Shown: piece after piece, positions 35,556 through 46,600 of the stretch
Numbering within the stretch: the stretch's first letter is position 1
Layout of the letters: each line of letters begins with the position of its first letter
Source of the DNA: Dugong dugon
Lineage: Eukaryota > Chordata > Mammalia > Sirenia > Dugongidae
DNA: 64,000 nt
Reading direction: 5' to 3'
Assembly (NCBI GenBank): GCA_030035585.1
Contig: CM057469.1
Location: forward strand, 35,928,501-35,992,500
Notes under the pieces: generated by a model
The model's input: the letters and a program-made list of their open reading frames with translations, nothing else
Databases searched by the model: none
Told to the model about the DNA's origin: nothing
Translations under genes and position numbers: made by a program

Positions 35556-37005
35556 AAATCTAGAAGATGGTCATGTATATATATGCTCCTCTGTATTCTG
35601 GAGAGCTTTGACTTTGAAGCTTTGTACAACTCAAGAAAACATTACAACAAATTTTATTCTTTGCCGGTGCCTCAACACATGGAAATACAAATCCAATGAA
35701 AATACTTCACTTGCAAGATGCCACCTTTGCACAATAATTTTCAACCCTGTGCAGAAGAATATTTATTTTTGGTTTTAATTTATCATGAACTTTTTTTTGT
35801 ACTCATCCTTCCTCCCACCAAAAAAGAAAAAAAGAAAGAAAATAAGACAGAAATTTGAAGCAGCAAAACTTTAAGGTATTGATTACATTTGAAAATACTA
35901 ATAAGAGGAGAAGGGCTATGTATGATCTGGGTTGTTATTTCTAAGCACTCCACCCACATGACTCCACTACTTGTAAGGATTGCCTGTGACAAAGATACGC
36001 AAAATGTGTTAGCTAGCCATCATTCTTGCACTTAAAGCACCAGAAGACTTGGAAATTAAAAAAAAAAAGGAAACATCTCATTTTAAGTAGTACACTTCAA
36101 AAGAAATACTAAATCAGTAAAATCAGGACTCAGTGCTGCAGTTTTCATCAGTGGAAGTTTGAGTCTTGTTTCCTTCTGTTATTTGAACCTAATTGTTTTC
36201 TGCTATATTTAAAGTCTTTTTTCATAATACTCTCATAGAGTTTCTGCTAGATCTAGAGCTCTGCTCAGTGCCTCTAAAAAAAACAGCATATGACTTCTCA
36301 TGCTGTCTTTGAGAATCACCCAAAAGAATCATCTGCAACTCTGCAGGAATTTTTGCCAACTGAAGCAATTTTTCTCCCCATTTCCTTATTGCCACCAAGG
36401 ACCAGCAGGGAGAAATGTCCTCTCCCCATCAGTGAATACTGTTATGCAATTCTTTATACGTGATGCTCAGGCCTGGTGAAGCTGAGGCTTACCTTTAATC
36501 AGCCTCCAAGGGAGTGAATTCTTCAGTTCATATAATAATACACATTAATGAGTATAAAACCAACTGAGGCATTTTATTAATAATATCTTGGTTCTTTTAT
36601 ACAAACTATATATCATTATCTTCATTCCACAAGGCCACTGCTACTACTTCTCTCAAATTGCACTTTCTGGTGAACAGTTAAAAATTTTAAGGGAAAAAAA
36701 TACAGTGGTTAAAGTTTTTTGTTTTTGTTTTTTGTTTTCATTGTGTTCATAGATAAATTTTTTTCAGTGTATTTTGCAGGAAAATGTTTGAACAAGACTT
36801 TAATCGCAACCGAAAGGAATAACCTTCTCCACCCTCCCCCCGCCACAAAAATATCTGGCAACTTTTATGTTTACATTTAAAGATCATTTGCACCTTTACA
36901 AGGAAAAAAAATATGTATTTGTTAAACAATTGTTTACATGTATCATTTATGCTTTTTTCTAGCATGTATAACTTTTTTAAATAAAGGTAGTATTTACCAT
37001 AAAAA
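35556..37005 (+). other. KLHL20: KLHL20 3' UTR
   Basis: About 1.4 kb of AT-rich sequence follows the stop codon and contains no recognisable transposon, in contrast with the introns. It ends at a canonical AATAAA (36980-36985). The cleavage point is inferred to be 10-30 bases beyond that signal. Confidence 0.7.
36980..36985 (+). terminator. Polyadenylation signal of KLHL20
   Basis: AATAAA on the + strand, first strong signal after a long repeat-free 3' UTR; the sequence then becomes T-rich, as is usual for downstream elements. Confidence 0.65.
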
Positions 37006-37394
37006 TTTTTTTTGGCTAATGCTTTTTATAGCCCACTAAGGATGTAGAGTCAAAATACCATGATTTAAAGATACTAAAAATAATTGTGTGATTATGCCGT
37101 GAACCTAACATAGCTAGGTTAATTTGTTTTCAATTTTTAGATTGCTTTGTTTTTCCCTTTCAGTTTCATAATTATATGAAGCATGGTTCCAAGCTATAAA
37201 CAAGGAACATTCAAATCAGTCTAACTTCCATTTCTGTCCCCTGTATTCAGTTCCTTCCCCTTATGAGGAACCACTTGTATAAGTTTTTAGTTTCTCCTTC
37301 CATGGTTTTTTTAAAACATAAGGAAATACACACACAGGTATACTCATTCTTCCCCACTTCCTTACATAAAAGGTAACATATTATATACTTTGTC

Positions 37395-37560
37395 CACACC
37401 TTGCTCCTTTTCATCTCCTGGAGAGGTGGTGGAATATTTTGGAAAAGGATAACAGTAATTGTGGCACAACATGAAAAATGTAATCATCATTGAATTGTAA
37501 GCATGGAAGTTGTGCTGGCTAATGTTTCAGTGTGTATATTTTCACAGGAAAAACAAAACA
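37395..37560 (+). mobile_element. L1 3' end fragment
   Basis: GGAGAGGTGGTGGAATATTT, GTGGCACAACATGAAAAATG, GTGTGTATATTTTCACAG; diverged. Confidence 0.45.
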
Positions 37561-37725
37561 AACAAAAAACTATATATCCTGAAGATCACTCCATGGCAGT
37601 ATGTAGTTTCCTTAATCCTTCTGATAGTCTCATAGTAATTCATTGTGCAGCTATACCATACATACTTTATTCAACCAGTTCCTCTCTGATAGGCATTTGG
37701 GTTTTTAGTCTTGCTATTACAGATA

Positions 37726-38045
37726 CACCCACTCCTCACTTATTGACAAGGTGAGGCTCCAATGACCAGGTCATTTTGTGAAAACTGGCATTATGCAAAA
37801 ATGGAAGATGACTATATCATTACGTATCTGCCAAATTACATAACTTAAACCACTGAGAATCATGGCCCAGCCAACTTGACACATAACCATCACAGCCAGC
37901 GTTACTCTCACCTCGTACTTTAGGGTTTGTTAACTGCCAGACATACGTCAGGCATTAATGTGCAAAATAGTCAGATAGTAGATTTTTTACTATTGTCGTA
38001 AATGCGAAATGTCAGATAAGACAGTCAATAAGTGAGGAGTAGGTG
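37726..38045. mobile_element. TA-flanked DNA transposon, copy 1
   Basis: A 320-bp element bounded by TA on both sides (37724-37725, 38046-38047), with inverted ends CACCCACTCCTCACTTATTG and (complement) CACCTACTCCTCACTTATTG. TA target and terminal inverted repeats point to the Tc1/mariner/pogo superfamily (Tigger-like). Too short to code for a transposase. Confidence 0.75.
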
Positions 38046-38234
38046 TAGTGTCGTGATCAAATAGCCTTGTGCATGTTTCATTTTGCATTTTTGCCAGTGA
38101 ATCTTTCAGATAGAATCCTATAAGTGGGATTGCCAGCCAATAAGTAAATGCACACAATTTTGCTAGATATTGCTAACTTTTTCTCCATAGGGGTTGTACC
38201 ATTTCTAATAGCCTGTCTTCCCAACTTCCACTCT

Positions 38235-39330
38235 CGTCTACCTACAGCTCATTCTCCCTTAGCAATCTTATAAAATACAAATTGGGTCACATTACTCTCC
38301 TGCTTAAAACCCTTCAATGGCATTCCATTACATTTAGAATAAAATCAGATCTCTTCACAGGTCCTACAAGAATTTAGATGATCTGGATCCTGTCTTTCTT
38401 TATCAGCTAGGATTAGGTTTGGCTATGAGCAAAGGACACCCCAAATAACAGTAGCTTAAACAAAATAGAAGTTTACTTCTCTGACACTTAAGTCTGGAGG
38501 AAGGCCATTCAAGGCCAGCATTGGACTTTAGCTTCAAGAAGTCCTCAGAGCACAAGCTCCTCCCAGACCATGTTCCACCATCCTTAAGACCTGACCCTCA
38601 TCCCCATGATCTAAGAGAGTAGCTAAAGAACCAGTCATTACATCAGTGTTGCAGGCAGCAAAGATGGAAGAAGGGATGAAAAAGAAAAGGAGCAAGGGAT
38701 ACATGGCAGCTGCTTTTTAAGGAAAGTTCCTGGAAGCTCTGCATGATACTTCCATTTACATCCTATGGGTCAAAACAGTCACATGACTATATTTGCCTGT
38801 GAAGACTGAAAAATGTCTTTATTGTGGGTAGCCAAGTGTTTAGCCAAAAATTGGTAGATATTGGTAGAATTCTCTGCAGCGTAACTTCTTCAATTTCATC
38901 TCATACTACCCCCACCCCCGACTATGTTCCATCCACACAGACTCCTTTTGTTTCTCAAGCCAAGCTCTTTCCTACCTCAAGGCCTTTGCTTTTGCTGTTT
39001 CATCTGCATAGCACACTCTTCCTCAGATCTTTATGTCTGATTCCCTCATCATTCAGAACTCAAAGGTCACTTCCTCTGAGAAACCTTCCTGACTACTGTA
39101 TATAAAGTAGGCCCCACCTCAGTCACCCTTTTTCATATTGCTGTCCCTTATCTTCTTCATAGCATTTATCACTATCTGAAATTATTTCCTCCACTAGAAT
39201 ATAATTTCCACAGGACAGGGGCCTTTTTTTAAGTCTTCTTCACTGCTATATCCCTATTAGCCAACACAGTTCTAAGCATATAATAGTAGGAGCTTGATAT
39301 TAGTTGAAGAAATGAATGAATGCTCCAAAG
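38235..39330 (+). mobile_element. L2 LINE 3' end, split by another old repeat
   Basis: 38235-38400 (GGTCACATTACTCTCCTGCT, CCCTTCAATGGCATTCCATT) and 38955-39330 (CAAGGCCTTTGCTTTTGCTG, CTGAGAAACCTTCCTGACTA, ATTTCCACAGGACAGGGGCC) are sense L2 in order. The 38405-38900 insert (starts CAGCTAGGATTAGGTTTGGC) is an old repeat I cannot name. Confidence 0.65.
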
Positions 39331-39589
39331 CCCATTCTCTTTCCACTATCTTTGCTGCTCCTAGTATATCTGAAATAATGTCCCAATTCAATCTTTGCTT
39401 TTAGAATGACAGCCTACTAAAATTACTTTCTTTCACATAAGATTTTTAAAAACATTATTTCCAAGGTAAAACAAAACCTTTCTATGCTTAGTAAGTAAAA
39501 AGATTTAGATATAATATTTTGAACAAGTCTCTTACGTTACTTGATCTCATAGTTTTCATCTGTAAAATGGAAGTGTTGGTTAAAATTCA

Positions 39590-39690
39590 TTCACTTAATC
39601 TAGATATTTATCAAGCGCTATGTTAAACACTAGGGACATGAAAGGTTAAACAAGACCATTTCGGCCCTCAAAAGGGGCTCACTAGTCCTT
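39590..39690 (-). mobile_element. L2 LINE fragment
   Basis: Antisense: cattcacttaatctagatat, ttatcaagcgctatgttaaa, cggccctcaaaaggggctca. Confidence 0.5.
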
Positions 39691-39774
39691 TCAATGCTAC
39701 AATTTTTATGATTCTATTTAACTGTAGGATTGTAACCTTTATGCTAAAGAAAAAGCCTACCACTTCCCATTTAA

Positions 39775-40026
39775 AAAAAAAGTTGCCATCGAGTTGATTA
39801 TGACTCACGGTGACCCCATGTGTGTATTGTTCTTGGGTGCCATCAAGTCCATTTGGACTCGTAGTGACCCCAGGTGACAGAGTAGAACTGTCCCACAGGG
39901 TTTTCTAGGCTGTAATCTTGACAGAAGCATATCACCAGGTCTTTCTCCCACACAGCTGCTGGGTGAGTTCGAACCACCAATCTTGGTTAGCAGCCGAGCA
40001 TGTAACTGTTGTGCCACCAGAGCTCG
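39775..40026 (-). mobile_element. AfroSINE, older long subtype with partial internal duplication
   Basis: Antisense: GCCATCGAGTTGATTATGAC appears, followed about 55 bases later by a second version of the same tail segment (GCCATCAAGTCCATTTGGAC). Ends TGTTGTGCCACCAGAGCT. It could be two nested copies. Confidence 0.75.
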
Positions 40027-40089
40027 TGTGTGTATTACTGAGACATTAATTAAAAGAGCTGTTACCAAGACACTGATAAACATACTGGT

Positions 40090-40609
40090 TCATTTTAAAA
40101 GTGAATATTTAATTCAACATTGCAATAAGAATTGAACAGTTTAAAAACAGAAGCAGGTTTGTGGCTAAAAAAGTTTCCTTTGGAGGTGATTCTGATTGCC
40201 AGTTCTCTATAGCAAAATGAAATGTCTTTAGGAAACAAATTCTCTAAATGCAAGTCCAAAGTGCCCAAAAGAGATTATAGGTTTTAAAGACCCAAATCAG
40301 AAATACCCAATATAAAGATATCTCATTTGACTCCTGAAGGGTTGGCATATACATTCTATATTTTTTCAGAGAGAAAGAGGTGACCAATAAATAAGCAACT
40401 CAGCATTTTCTATAGGCTGGCATCCTAGATCAAGATAACTAGTACACAGCACCTGGCTCATCCACTACCATCTCCTTTGTTCTGAATCCGTCTTGGCTTC
40501 CATCTGAGCCACTCCAGTGGCACTGTGAGGAAAACAGATGCAGAATAGATGCCCATTTCTCAGCATGGCAGTTAAAAGAGTATATATAACTTATAGTCCA
40601 TACAAGGCC
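40090..40609 (-). other. CENPL: CENPL 3' UTR (end inferred)
   Basis: Repeat-free sequence downstream of the stop on the - strand. A variant signal ATTAAA is present (complement of 40108-40113), and an AfroSINE-type repeat begins below 40026, so the transcript probably ends near 40090. The exact end cannot be read from sequence. Confidence 0.4.
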
Positions 40610-40681
40610 TCACTCAATTTGAAAAATTGCCAGTTCTGTCAAATACGCCAACACTCCAATAAGGTATTTATGACACAGAAT
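40610..40681 (-). CDS. CENPL: CENPL terminal coding exon (residues 324-346) with stop
   Basis: Acceptor ttttcag precedes ATT at 40681; the 23 codons ILCHKYLIGVLAYLTELAIF then QIE end in TGA at 40612-40610. Far too short for an ORF scan; found from the phase-0 donor at 42821 and the known C-terminus. Confidence 0.94.
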   Translation of the reverse strand: MLCHKYLIGVLAYLTELAIFQIE

Positions 40682-43600
40682 CTGAAAAAAAATTAAAATA
40701 GAATTAATTATAATCACAAAGCAATTTGATTTTGAACAATCCATGTTACATTAGTCTAATTGCTAGAATTTAGTCATTAAACCCACTACGATTAATCCAA
40801 AAGCAATACTTCCGTTAAAAATGTGCTAACACTAAGTTTCCAGTATCAATGTGCACTTAGCTTCACAAAGTGACGACTGAGAAAAAAAACTTTATACCTC
40901 AATGGAAAAGGTAGATTGATATAAATAAATATTCTAGGCTAATTTAAATCTCATATCTACAAGATGTGAATACGAACCCAAACCACTGTTACTCTAAGTC
41001 AAACAGATTGTATTTAATGAAGATTACTACTTTTAATAAATTTACAACTATTAGTCAATGGGGTTAAGAAATAATTAGACCAGGGTTCTTATTTATCCTG
41101 AATGGGCTGATACTGCCCAAGGGGTGGAAAAAGGAAGGGGTATCTATGAACCCTTGGTCTTACATGCAAAATTTCAGTATCTACCTTTCCCAGAAAAATT
41201 CCATAACTTCCTGATTCTCAAAGGGATTTGATTCCAAAAAGTACCTTGTAGAAACTAAGTAGTTGGCAGAAACCTAGTTAATAACATTAATTTCAAACTT
41301 TTTGAGAGGCAGTATAGTGTTGCAGTTAAAAGTAAAAGCTTTTGAGTCAATGACTGGGTTCAAGTTCTGACTCCTCTTACTAACCGTGTGATCTTGGGGA
41401 AGCTACTTATCTGCTCTGTGCTTCAGTTTCCTCTTATGTAAATAGGTTGTTAATATGTGTAAAGTGCTTAACAATAAACATTAGCTATCATCATGGCACA
41501 CTGTTGGAATCTAGGAGCCACAGTTACTGTCTTCTGTCATTAACAGAGGTTCTGAGATTTAGAATAGATGAAATAAAATAAATATGTTTAGTTTACATTC
41601 ATAGATGGATTATAACACATTACATAAAAGTTTTTAAATACAGTTTACTAATAAGAGTGTGGGTATATGGAAACAAAATTTAAAATTATACAAGGATTTC
41701 TTCAACAGTGAATTCTAAGGCACTAAAACCTGTATTTTTTCTTTTAAGATATAAATATAGTATAATACAGTCTTTCAAATTTTCTACTGTAAACTCTAGT
41801 AAGAAATTAACATAATGACCCAGTACACATACCATCACATAATACTCCCATTTTTATATTTTCTGTTTCTTTCCTTTTTGGTTTTTTAATGATGGTCTCT
41901 TCCCATCAAAATTATTTCCCAACCCTCCATTGAGTTATGACTTCCAATTTGAAAAGCAGTAGTATAGTGGATAGAGTGTGCACTTTTTGGAACCTAAGAG
42001 ATTGAGAGTCAAATCTTGACAACTCCTCTTACTAGCCTGTCTTGTACGTGCCACGGAAACCTCTCTTGGCCTCAATTTCCTCATTTTAAAAATAAAATGT
42101 GTTCAGCAACAGATATTTGTGATGGTTGCACAACATGATTGATGTAATTGGCATCACTGAATTGTACATGCGAAAAATGTTGAATTGACAAATGTTGTGT
42201 GATCTATATTTTTACAACAATAAAAAATAAATAAAATATGGATAAAAACACCTAACTACTGGGTTACTCTAAAGATTAGAAATAAGGTATGTTAAAACCA
42301 TAGCACAGTGACAAAACCATAGGGAACATTTGCTGAATATTTATTGTAACTTTTTATTTTAGGTGCCAACTCTCCATTTATTTCTGATCCTTCTTATGAT
42401 AAACACTTATTAGAGGACAAAGCAATGTCTCTATTATTTCTTTCCCAGTTTGGATAGGAAAATCTAAATTATAAACACGGTTTCTTCTGTGTTTCTGGCT
42501 ATAATTGTCTTATCTAACACACAAAATCCTCTGTTACTCTGATTATTTTAAAATTTGTCAAGAAACAATTTTTAAAGTTTAAAAAATTATTAGAGGATAA
42601 TAATTCCTATTATTACCAGTCTGTAGCACACAGCATATAGTGTCTTTCCATTAGAAGTACACTAGAAGGCTTGTCTATAAAGCATAAAATAAAGTCTCCC
42701 TACTGTCGCAAAGTGGCATACAATTAAATGTTTCTTCCATGTGGAAATACAATCACCATTTTGAAAACTATACAACAACAAGGAAACAGTACTTAACTAG
42801 ATTTAATTGTTCAAACTAACCTTTATTTTTCCATCAGTATGTGCTGAAGCTACAGATGTTGAAACACGAACCAATCTTGTGGCTGATAAATGAATTTTGA
42901 AATGTCTATGGAAATGTGAATAAAGGCAGTCCATGAATAAGTCAACTTCCTCTTGGGTAACTTCCCCAGGTGTTTTGTGGATGCTGTCCCACAAAGCTTT
43001 TGCATCCTCTGGATGTATGGCATAAGAAATGTCCAGACTTTGAGGGCTACAGGGTACAGACCAAAGAAATTCAGTAGTAGCCATGTAATGGTCCATTTTG
43101 CATGCAGTCCACATAGCAGCCATCCAGGAAAGATTAAATGCATTGATTGATAAGGGACTGAAATAACAGTCAAAGGTTTTCTGAAACCAGGTTCCAATTA
43201 TGGCTGTATTAGCCTCTGCTCCATTTGCAAGGAATAAGGGTAGACAGGTGAAATCTTCTGAAACAGTTTCTAGAAGACTCTCTCCAAATATACAGCAGAA
43301 CCAACCAGTCCACAACACTTTACCTTCTGTGTTCTCAGATGGCCGTTGAGATTTTGACAGAATCTACAAAGCAAGAAAAACAGGTTCTGTAAATTCATTT
43401 ACTCCTAAATTACATCTTCTTAAAATTAGTACATTTAAAAATAAGATCTGTTGTATTATTTGGCAAAACACTGACACGCGTGCGCACACACACAATGGAA
43501 TAATCTCCTTAGTTATTATTAGGACTTATCAAATTAATTGACGTTTCTCTCAATATTCTTACAGAGAATGGCAAGATCTTGGTGCAACCAAAATGTAAAA

Positions 43601-46600
43601 TACGTCATAACCAGATGTAATATCCTGAAAAATAATCTTAAAATCTCAACTTTAGAAGGGACTACAAAAGTCACCAAATCCAACTTCCTTGAATTCTTCC
43701 ATTAAGGAAGACTTCAGTATTTCCTAAGGCAGTTCTTTCTATCAACTTAAAATGTGTTTCATAGGTTAGTTTTCACCCATGGGCCCTGCTTTCTTCCTTA
43801 AGTGCCTATAGAACAAATCTCATCCCTCTTCTACAAGAAAAGCCCTTCAAATTTGATGGTCGCTATCACATATACTGGAGCCCTGGTGGCAAAGTGGTTA
43901 ATAGCTGAGGCAGCTACCCAAAAGGTCGGCAGTTTGAATCCACCAGCCACTCCTTGGAAACCCTATGGGGCAGTTCTACTCTGTCCTGTAGGGTCGCTAT
44001 GAGTTGGAATTAACAGCACACAACAACCATCACATATACTAAGGAGCTCTGATGGAGCAGTGGCTAAGCACTCAGCTGCTAATGAAAGGTCAGCGGTTCA
44101 AACCTACCAGCCAGTCCAAGGGAGAAAGATGTCACAGTCTGCTCCTGTAAAGATTATAGCCTTGGAAACCTATGAGGCAGTTCTACTCTGTCCTGTTGAG
44201 TTGGAATCGACTCAACAGCAAAGGGAACAGGCTTCACATATACTACCAAGTCTTATCTTGCTCATATTCATCATCTCCAGTTTCTTCAACCATTGCTCCA
44301 TGACATACATTCGAGGTCTTACACTATCCTGCTCACTCTTCTCTGAAACTCTTCTACATGCAAGATATTCATAAGTGAACATGATTATTTTAAAAAGGTC
44401 TGACTGCAAGACTACTACCATCTTAGATCTAGATTATACTCCTATTAAGGTAAGCTCAGATTGCAGTAGTTTTTTGGTTTTTAGCTGACAGTTTTATATT
44501 AATTAGTCCAACATATTCCATTTTTTGTTGCAAATCTCCCCCAACCTATATTGAGGCAGTAAACTTACCTCTCTTAAAATTTTAATTTGGCCACTGTGCC
44601 AAGCCAATCAGATCTTTTAGGGTCTTCATTATATTTTCTAACAGACTGACTAACCCTTCAAACTTTAAATTTGTAAATTACATGACAAGCATATCTTCCA
44701 AATATTCTATGAAGTTTTTAATTAAAGTATTGACCAGGACAAGGTTAAGATCACAGGCTTGTAATCTTTTGCACAACAAGGTGAAATATGGTAAAAGTAA
44801 CTGTTTGTATGACCATATCTAAAGGGATATGAAAATGTCAAGAGTAGCACCCTAAAAGTAACACCCTACTCTTGACATTATTTATCATATCCCTTCAGAT
44901 TTAATCATTCAGTTACTTTTTACCATATTTTACCTTCTTGTGTAAGAGATTATGAGACTGTAAAATACTTTGAAGCCCAGATATGTCTATCACACTTTTA
45001 TGACCTTAGAGTTCTGTAACCCTGTCAAGAAATGAGATTTAACTTTAACTATTACAACACTACACTAATAATTCAAAAGATCATTTATAATCCTCACAAA
45101 AACATTCATTTGGCTGACAACATGCAAGCTACTTCTCTGGGCATCAGCCACTTCACCTGACAGACTGCTAATTGTCTATCCAGTATCCATTTTTACCTTT
45201 CACAATAAAACCATATTTTATTTGAGGTGGCAAAGCACTCACTAAAAAAAAGTTCCTAGTCTTCCTTTCAACTGTGATGTAAACAGAAGTTGTTGGGTGG
45301 GACTTTCAGAAAGTCTCATTAAAGGGGATTTACTCAATGGCAGGCACCTTGTTTGCCCTTTTTATCTTTCTCCTGCTTCCTGCCTGGAACTTGAGTATGA
45401 TGTTTAGAGCTCCAGGAGCCATCTCAGTCCTTGAGATCACTTTAAGGATGGAGGCCATGACAGAAAAGAAAGATGAAAAATGCCTGGATTATTTCATACC
45501 AGCCTTGGACAACCTACCTCCAGATAACTTTTTTTTGGTAAGACAAACCTCTGTCTTATTCAATCCCGTTACTTAGGCATTAGCCTATGTGCAGGTAAAC
45601 CTAATTCTAGCAGACCTTCTTGAGATGCTTGCTGACATCATGATCTATACCAACCAAACCCATTGACATCGAGTTGATTCTATGACCCTATAGGATAGAG
45701 TAGAACTGCCCCCTCTAGGGTTTCCAAGGAACAGCTGGTAGATCCTAACTGATCTTTTGATTAGCAGCTGAGCTTTTAACCACTATGCCACCTTGGCTCC
45801 ATGATCTATACCAGGGGTCAGCAAATCTTTTCTGTAGAGGACCAGATAATAAAGGTTTTGCCAGCCATTCAGTCTCTGTTCCACCTATTCAATTCTGCTA
45901 TTGTAGCACAAAAGTAGCCATAGACAATATGTAAATGAACAAAGTAGCTATGTTTCAATAAAACTTTACTTACAAAAACAGATTTGGCCTGTAGGCTGTA
46001 GCTTGCCAGACCCTGATCTATACAAATAAACAACAACAAATCAGGCCTTTTCAACTGTTTGAGTATTTAACTTCTTTATCAAGATTAGTTAACTCTAAAG
46101 AAACAGGGGCACTGGGCATAAAAAACAAAATAAATCTGTTCTCTTAATAAATTTAAAGATAGTCCTATTACTTTTATAAACTATTTAAAGGAAGAAAAGG
46201 AGTCTTTGGGTGGCGTAAGCAGTTAAGCACTCAACAATTAACCGACAGGTTGGTGGTTCAAACCCACCAAGAGGCACCTTGAAATAAAGGCCTGGAGATC
46301 TGCTGACGAAAAATAAACAACCTTGAAATCCCTATGGAGCACAGTTTTACTCTGTAACATGGGGTTGCTGTGAGTGACAATCGACTCGATGACAACTGGT
46401 CTGGTTTTTTTGGTATAGAAAGGAATATAAATGTCACATTTTGAGAATAACTTGGCATGATGTATCACAATATATACAGGTAGTCCCCGACTCACAATGT
46501 TATTCGAGTTACAACAAACCGCACTTACAACCATCTTTTTTTCTTTTTGTACATCTTATCATAGTAATATGTACTACATACAATGTTGCAACATGCAATT

